Positions 57,621 through 64,000 of a stretch of 64,000 nucleotides of DNA are shown piece after piece. The notes below the pieces were generated by a model. That model made no database searches. It saw only the letters and a list, made by a program, of their open reading frames with translations, and had not been told where the DNA came from. This DNA comes from Coenobita brevimanus (lineage: Eukaryota; Arthropoda; Malacostraca; Decapoda; Coenobitidae): positions 51,451,856 through 51,515,855 of the forward strand of contig CM064671.1 in the NCBI GenBank assembly GCA_032717465.1, written 5' to 3'. A program made the translations under genes and the position numbers. Numbering within the stretch: the first letter of the stretch is position 1; each line of letters begins with the position of its first letter.

Positions 57621-58485
57621 AGTATATTATTGTGTTTATATAGTAGCAGACCCGTTCATATACCTTTCATTGTATTTGCTCTTCTATCACCTGAATCAGA
57701 TGAAAGGAAGCTATTCATACGTTAATTCTTACGGTATGTTTTCAGTGTAAACATTATGTCAAGTTATTTTGCGGCCCGTGAGGATGAATCATTATACCTT
57801 TGACTTTAATGGTTTATGGATGATTATGGGATCCATTTCACTTTAAAGGCTGTTAATTTTCCTACAACGTTTGTCTTATTTCTGAATGCGACATTACTCT
57901 ATCCTATGGTGAAAAAGTGAAAAAGATGACCACGATAATGATGATATTGATCATTGGATTATTAACCTTAACAAGGTCACTTATGTCTGATATTATTACA
58001 TACAGTTAAATGATTAAATATGCAGACAGAGAGCTGGGTAAATTGTTACCCGTATGTTTTATATTTAGAGCGTATTTACATATTACCCATTCAGATTTAA
58101 AAGAAAACATTTATAATAAGACCTCATAATTGGTGACCTTTCGATTCAGGCATAGAAGATAATGGAAGATATTCCAAAAGTCATTCATTAAGTATGATTT
58201 TGCATCAGCCTAAACGTTTAGTTAGTTTGCATTATCAAACACACCAGAATACTCCATAAAACAAAATACGTAGAACCCAGTCTCACTGATAGGCTTATGG
58301 CACACAAATTTATGGCTGTCGAATGACTTAGAAACTTTAAAGTAGATAAGCACAGTGGGCTGAAGATTTTAGTAAGGGAGATTCTGTGACATTCAGCACC
58401 CTTCTTTGTTGAAGGTACATTAGTGTCCGTTACTTCTGGTTAATAAGGGCAGACAGCTTAACGAGAGAAGAGTTTTTTAATTGTA
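57621..58485. other. No gene seen
   Basis: AT-rich unique sequence. No terminal repeats or frames recognised. Confidence 0.45.
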
Positions 58486-59938
58486 TAAAGTGATCAGATG
58501 GAGAGAACATTTTAAGGAATTGTTGAACATAGAGGATGGAAGTAATGCCAGTATAAGTGGCTGGGGAATGGCTGGGAGCAGGAGGGAGGTGAGAAGACAG
58601 GAAGAAATCAGTAGGATAGAAGTTGTGAAAGCAATGAAGGAAGTTAAATTGGGGAAAGCCTCAGGAATTGATGGAGTGTGTGGTGAAATGCTGAAGCATG
58701 GGGGAGAGATAGTAGTAGAATGGATGTGGAAGATGTACAGATTGGCCTGGGAGGAAGGGAGAGTCCCGAAAGATTGGAAGTTAAGAGTAATTATTCCCTT
58801 GTACAAAGGAAAAGGGGAAAAAGAAGTGTGTGGTAATCATAGGGGCATCTGTCTTCTTAGTATAATAGGAAAAGTATATGGTAGAATACTTATTAACAGA
58901 GTCAGAGAAAGAACAGAGGAATTAGTTGGAGAAGAACAGGGAGGCTTTAGAAAGGAAAGAGGTTGTGTAGATCAGATATTCATTCTCAGATCTTTAGTGG
59001 AAAATTTTCTAGAGAAGGGAAAGAAGTTGTATGCGGCTTTCATGGCTTTGGAGAGAGCATATGACAGGGTGGATAGACAAGGATTTTGGAAAGTATTAAG
59101 AATATATGGAATAGATGGGAAGTTGTTGAATGCTGTGAAGAGTATGTATGATGGTGCTAAGGCTGCAGTGCGTGTGGAATGTGAACTGAGTGAATTTTTC
59201 TCTTTGAAGGTTGGGTTGAAACAGGGATTTGTCATGTCTCCATGGTTATTCAATCTGTACATGGATGGGGTAATAAAAGAGGTACAAGGTAGGGTAGTGG
59301 ATGTTGGAGTGGCCCTGGTGAGAGAGGGTAGTGTTTGGAAACTCCCTGTACTGTTGTTTGCAGATGATACTGTGTTGTTGAGTGAAGACGAAAGGGAGCT
59401 GCAAGGCTTGGTGGATGAGTTTGGGAGAGTGTGTAAGAAACGGAATCTAAAGGTGAATGTAGGGAAGAGTAAAGTGATGGTTTTTCCGAGATGTGAAGTC
59501 AGTGAATGTACAGCGAGGTTGGATGGTGAGGAATTGGAAAATGTGAGTACGTTTAAGTACTTGGGTAGTGTGATGGGTAAGGATGGAGGTTTGGAGGGTG
59601 AAGTGCTTGAAAGGGTACAGCAGGGGAGAAAGATTGCTGGCTCTTTGAAAGCAGTAATAAGAAATAGGGAAGTGAGCATGGAAGTGAAAAAGTTACTACA
59701 TGACAGTATTGTGATACCAACTCTAATGTATGGAAGTGAAGCTTGGACATTGCCGGAAGGACACAAGTCAAGAGTGAGAGCCGTGGAAATGAGTTATTTA
59801 AGAGGAGCCTGTGGAGTCACATGGAGAAACAGGCTGCCAAATGAGGATATAAAGGAGCGTAGTGGTGTGGATGTGGATGTGATAAGAAGCGTTAGGAGGA
59901 ATACACTGAGGTGGTTTGGCCATGTGGAGAGGATGTAG
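58486..59938 (+). pseudogene. Reverse transcriptase frame of LINE E copy C, about 484 residues
   Basis: Same blocks as copy B: GKASGIDGVCGEMLKH, GNHRGICLLSIIGKVYGRIL, EEQGGFRKERGCVDQIFILR, MALERAYDRVDRQGFW, GLKQGFVMSPWLFNLYMD, LLFADDTVLLSEDE (near 59360) and RWFGHVERM. A stop (TAG at 59936) replaces the GAG codon seen in copy B (ERMEG), so the conserved C-terminus ending in RRFVCGHP is cut off, although it remains readable downstream (60090-60120). The position of the first catalytic Asp again reads MALERAYD, the same Ala as in copy B, so the change is a family trait and not a fresh mutation. Confidence 0.8.
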
Positions 59939-60165
59939 GGTGAAAGACTGGCGACGAGAGTGTGAGTGAGGTGGAGGCGGGAAGAGGGAGGGGGAGGCCG
60001 AGGATGAGATGGAGGGATGGGGTGGAGAGGTATATGAGAGAGGGGGGTGTGAGTTGGGAGCAGGGCAGTGAAATGGCGGGGGACAGGGCGACGTGGAGGC
60101 GATTTGTTTGTGGCCACCCCGAACGGGATTGAGGCGCCTGGCAATAGACATATAGATAGAAAATT
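58486..60165 (+). mobile_element. LINE family E, copy C
   Basis: Plus-strand copy of the LINE at 42186-44562, truncated a little further downstream on its 5' side (homology starts AAAGTGATCAGATGGAGAGA). The 3' end is GGCAATAGACATATAGATAG, the family's TAGA-type tail. Both copies share the whole RT at high identity, so this is also a fairly recent insertion. No target duplication was evident. Confidence 0.85.
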
Positions 60166-60512
60166 CCGAATGACATTACACCTTACCCATAAATTTATCA
60201 TTGATAGAGACGAATCAACAAGTATCCGCTTCGGTAAATTATGGCAGCTTGTTGCGTTTGGGATGCTATGCAGGTGCCAGAGAGTAAATAAACCCGAATC
60301 CCACAGTCGTAGAATCCTGAAAAAAATTGTGAAGTTCAGAAGCCTCAGTGTCAATGAGGGTGGCAAGTATGGATCAGAGCAAACTGGAAGAAAGTGGTTC
60401 ATAGGAAAGTAAAGGACCTGCTGTAATTGATATATAACACACAAATAGCAAAACATTCGGCGTAAAGTGTAACCCAGTGAACCCTGTTTGTGAATTATTT
60501 AAAAGTGCTTTG
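60166..60512. other. No gene seen
   Basis: Unique sequence up to the hAT target duplication. Confidence 0.45.
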
Positions 60513-61787
60513 GTATAAACCAGTGGTTCTCGGCATTTTGGGGGTTCGCGCCCCATTTCGTTCATGGCTCACATCTTCACCCCGCAGCCCTTTTATTCAA
60601 CAGTTTAACTTAATTTTCTTTGTGAATTAGAAACAAAGATCAGGAACTGATTTACCCCTACTTACCCTTGACTGAAAAGAAGGCACACAAGCAATACACT
60701 TGTATATATACATTTAACGATATTCTTTACACTGATACAACACTGCTGTTTTCTACTGCAACATCGCAAGCAATATACCATCCCGCAAATATCTCTCAAT
60801 GTTAGTTTGTTTACTCACCCGGAAAATGCTGTCTTAGATATAAACATGGATCAGAACATGTATGAATATAAAAAGCATCACATGATCATAAAAATCTCTG
60901 CATGAGCCACAGTCTCAGAAACCATCACGTGGTCAATAACATGATCGTAAACACCACATGGCCATAAACATCGCAAGATAGTTCTCATGACCACAAAGTC
61001 ACAAGCATTTGCACACGGCCATAAGTCCTTTCACATTGCCATCGTCATAAACATACTGAACGTGCTAATAGTCATGAACACCATTACATGATCATATTAT
61101 CAAATGGTCATAATATAATATCCACTGTCATAACCGTTATTCAGAAATAACACATGCATATTTTTCATCCACTTATGATTTGCCAAATTTCCTGTTTGTT
61201 TTGAAAAACGAAAAAAAGGCATTCTTTGTTATACATAGGAATAATTTTCGCTCTTTTGTGGTTATATAATTTGATATCTCACATGAAGTAAATCTAATAT
61301 CGAAGGACTGACCATTTCTGTGAAGTATGGAAATCACACATTCACACATGATTTTATGTCCGAATTATCAAACAAACAAAACAATGCGGGTGCGAAATGT
61401 ATTAACTAGTTTTGTCACAGGCAGATGTGAGGGAGTGATAAATGAAAGCAAACTTGCGAGGTTAGGAACAGAAACCATCTTCAAGTTTAAAAGAACAAAG
61501 ATGTGGTCAGTCCTTCACTGATAGATTTCTTGGGATCTTCTTTCTGCTCAGATGGGCAAACGAAACAGGCAGGCGATAGGGGGATGACAAGGGGACCGAG
61601 GAATGAAACATTCTTATAAAGAAGAAGAAAGTGACTTTAAACTTGGAGAACAGAGAATATAATTAGTAAAACGTAATCACACACACACACACACACATTT
61701 GTTCAAGTCATTCCCTCTTTTCCTTCTGGGTCTTTGCATCCCCATTGGGAGAACGTGCCGCTGGGGTTGAGAACCACTGGTGTAAAC
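60513..61787. mobile_element. Non-autonomous hAT-type DNA transposon with 8-bp target duplication
   Basis: Element 60521-61779 begins CAGTGGTTCTCGGCATTTTG and its other end on the opposite strand reads CAGTGGTTCTCAACCCCAGC, the classic terminal repeat of many hAT elements. It is flanked by GTATAAAC (60513-60520) and GTGTAAAC (61780-61787), an 8-bp target duplication with one mismatch; 8 bp is diagnostic for hAT. No transposase frame exists in the 1259 bp, so it depends on a helper. The interior (60870-61140) holds a degenerate repeat around CATGATCATAAACATC, and a (CA)n tract lies at 61679-61697. Confidence 0.8.
60870..61140. repeat. Degenerate CATGATCATAAAC repeat inside the hAT element
   Basis: Variants of CATGATCATAAACA(C/T)C, such as CATGATCGTAAACACCACAT, CATGGCCATAAACATCGC and CATCGTCATAAACATAC, recur every 20-30 bp. 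Confidence 0.6.
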
Positions 61788-62065
61788 CATTACTTACGTA
61801 AGTTCTGAGACTGGATGTGAGTGAATAAGGCTGCATTCTACTTGAGCCGTTAACATCAATTTTCATTGTATTGTGACCTTTCGAAATAAGCCTGTATGGA
61901 ATCTTAAATGTGTAGTTAATACTGAATAAAAATATCTAACCGTGAAAGAAACGATAACACTATCAATTTGTACCATACAAAGTGATAATATTTAAAAAAA
62001 AAAAGTCACTAACGGCGATTAGGCACAAAATTGTAGTGTGTGAGTAGTCACTGTATTCCGTAAAT
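61788..62065. other. No gene seen
   Basis: AT-rich unique sequence. Confidence 0.45.
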
Positions 62066-62086
62066 CAGTTTATATATATATATATA

Positions 62087-62157
<71 letters not shown>
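62066..62157. repeat. (TA)n microsatellite
   Basis: TA tract interrupted once by ACTGTA near 62085, the reverse-strand form of the interruption seen in the 13.6-kb tract. Confidence 0.95.
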
Positions 62158-62158
<1 letters not shown>

Positions 62159-64000
62159 CATGTGATTTAGTATGATAACTGTTAAGTGATTAAAACTTCA
62201 CACTTTACACAACTCTTAGAGAACTCAAACAGTACATGTAGTGTGCAGTGCTACTCGGAGTTGCATGAGTTAGCGAGTAGTGGATAGTTTCTCGAGGGTC
62301 AAAGACCTCCCTCTCAACATTCATCCTTAGTTCCTACGGTGTATATGACATACTTGGAAGTGTATCTATTCACACAGAAAAAACTAATCCTTTACCTTGA
62401 AACTAATGGTTTATTATCTTAAGGCATCGACGATCGATTGTGCTTGTTCCCCTAACCTCCAAGTATATTTCTTGTGGTGTCTAGGCCATGATTTAACCTG
62501 TAAGTAATTATACAAATACCATTTCCTTAAGATAATAACTTTTTTTTGTGTATGCGGGTTAGGAATACAGGTGGTGGCTGTGTTCCCTCTCTCAGATTCC
62601 CTTTCATAGTTTCCGTCGAACTGGTTAATTACATTTTCCATTGTTTGTGAAATGCATTTTCAAATTTCATTAATGCTGAAATGTAATTGGGTGATGGTCG
62701 TCCCCTACCTCAAATCTCTCATGCAGTCCGTGTAGTGCTCGGGACTTTCCTCTGGTCCATATCTATACCCATTTAATTATTCAACACAGTAGCTTGGTAA
62801 CCGTGAAGACAGAGAAGTGGCAAACACTGTTATTATGTATAAGGAAAATTTTCATTACCTTTTGTTGAGGCCGGTTAATAATGGACTGTCTTTCTGTGTG
62901 ATGAGTGCTGATGAAAACGGCAAGTAGCCCTCCCTGGATAGGTAGAAGTTACACTGACCTGAGAAGAGTCATCCATAAGACGAATAACAAGAACTGGTCA
63001 TCATCTAAGAGGATAAAACTCTGTAAACAACAAACTTATTATAAGAGTAAAACAACCCCGAGTCTACGTCATTTTAGACGCAGTTTTAGATCAAACTGCA
63101 CACTCATATTACTGACAGTTATATATCCCACAGAACTGTGTACATCAGAAATATGTTGTAATGATCTTACATAATTGTAAAAATAGTCAAGACTTTCATT
63201 TGACGTTTAAAATATTTTTGCAGAAAACCTTCCTGAAACCTGTCATGACGTTTAAAAGATGACAGGTCACATATTCATGTGAATTGTTGTTGAATAATTT
63301 TCATACAACCATCAGTAGATAATAAGATGTATAGCCTATATTTATGAAATATATTTGGCTTTGCAGGTATTGCAGAAACTATGACAATGGAAGTATAATA
63401 GTAATGAGACTGACAAAGAAAGGGAAATAATAGTATTTAGCAGGCACGTTCTTTCATCCCCCTTGCTACGAACTTCAGGCTTTTAAGCATCCAATTGAGG
63501 ATATTGCCAACTGAAACGTTGGAATGATGCCATGACCATAGGAAATTGAAGTGGAGTTAGCCCGCTGTGTCCCGTTGACGCACATATGCGCCCAAACATT
63601 ATGTCACTGTGACTCCTGTTCACGTTTGTAAATACACTGCAATTGCAAGGTCCACCATTTGCGCATATTTCAAGTTTCGCTCGTGATTATTGATATGTAT
63701 ATGCGGGACACCTTCCTCTACCCGAGGCCAGGCGGGGACAATGCCTTGCCCTGCGTGACCTCACCACCCCCTGAACGCCCTTGTCTCAGCAACTTACCCG
63801 TTACCAGTGACCTGGCCAGTAAAAACATGTCACGCCATGGTACGAAATTCAAGGCGAGAGTGATTCCCCAATCGATGACAATGTGGAGGACAAAGTTTAC
63901 ATGGCATTAGGGAAACAAACAATGAAAAGTGATGAGCAGGTAATGTCACCAAAAAGCGTGAGGTATGTTGATGTGTTAGATGAGTGAAACAATGCTAATA
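62158..64000. other. Unique sequence, no supported gene
   Basis: No frame resembles a known protein. The longest open frame (63659-63910, 83 codons) has mixed composition, no recognisable domain and no visible splice context. I do not call it a gene. The stretch 63540-63900 is more GC-rich than its surroundings. Confidence 0.45.

Noticed and set aside
57528..57750. Cys-Val-rich frames
   Set aside because: Translation of the GT microsatellite; the same applies to 49197-49394.
63659..63910. 83-codon plus-strand frame
   Set aside because: No family resemblance, start context or splice signals; the length is compatible with chance.

Overview
This is eukaryotic, repeat-dominated intergenic DNA from an invertebrate, most likely a decapod crustacean. 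That assignment is an inference from the dense TA, CA/GT and GA microsatellites, the many old and young LINEs, the tRNA-derived SINEs and the arthropod-style TATA/TCAGT core promoter; no species marker is present. I found no intact host gene, no rRNA or tRNA gene and no CRISPR array. Almost every long reading frame belongs to a transposable element (TE). One 100-N assembly gap lies at 4058-4157. Layout. 1-4057: a SINE scrap, a probable solo LTR that split a TA microsatellite, and a truncated RTE-like LINE on the minus strand. 4158-4872: the 3' end of a non-autonomous LTR element, abutting 4873-13601, which holds a Ty3/gypsy-type element on the minus strand arranged LTR / gag-protease-integrase-partial RT / LTR / gag-protease. 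Its integrase lies before its reverse transcriptase and its capsid resembles a SCAN domain; both are hallmarks of Gmr1-like elements. 13602-16935: microsatellites, two minisatellites and a possible promoter with a first exon. 16936-22760: an RTE-like LINE carrying three later insertions (a 0.6-kb repeat, a second LINE and a tRNA-SINE). 22770-30420: three decayed LINE segments, the last an I-like fossil with gag zinc knuckles, endonuclease, RT and RNase H. 30421-37650: anonymous sequence, a GC-rich tandem duplication and an RTE-like LINE inside a degenerate repeat. 37651-41700: a Jockey-like LINE fragment, two related SINEs, short tandem repeats and a small MITE. 42177-44571: a 5'-truncated LINE with a 9-bp target duplication. 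45325-49142: a complete non-autonomous LTR element with TG/CA ends and a 4-bp target duplication. 49570-52412: a Jockey-like LINE with one unbroken 914-codon frame. 52650-54935: a broken copy of a widespread uncharacterised arthropod protein gene, split by a second copy of the 0.6-kb repeat. 55000-64000: SINE remnants, the second MITE, another copy of the 42-kb LINE family, a hAT-type non-autonomous DNA transposon with an 8-bp target duplication, and sequence in which I see no gene. The genes do not form a host pathway; the functional logic is that of mobile elements, some recent (near-identical LTRs, open RT frames) and some fossil. The items most worth following up are the Gmr1-like element with its shared-LTR tandem structure, the coding-less LTR element, and the possible promoter at 16.6 kb.
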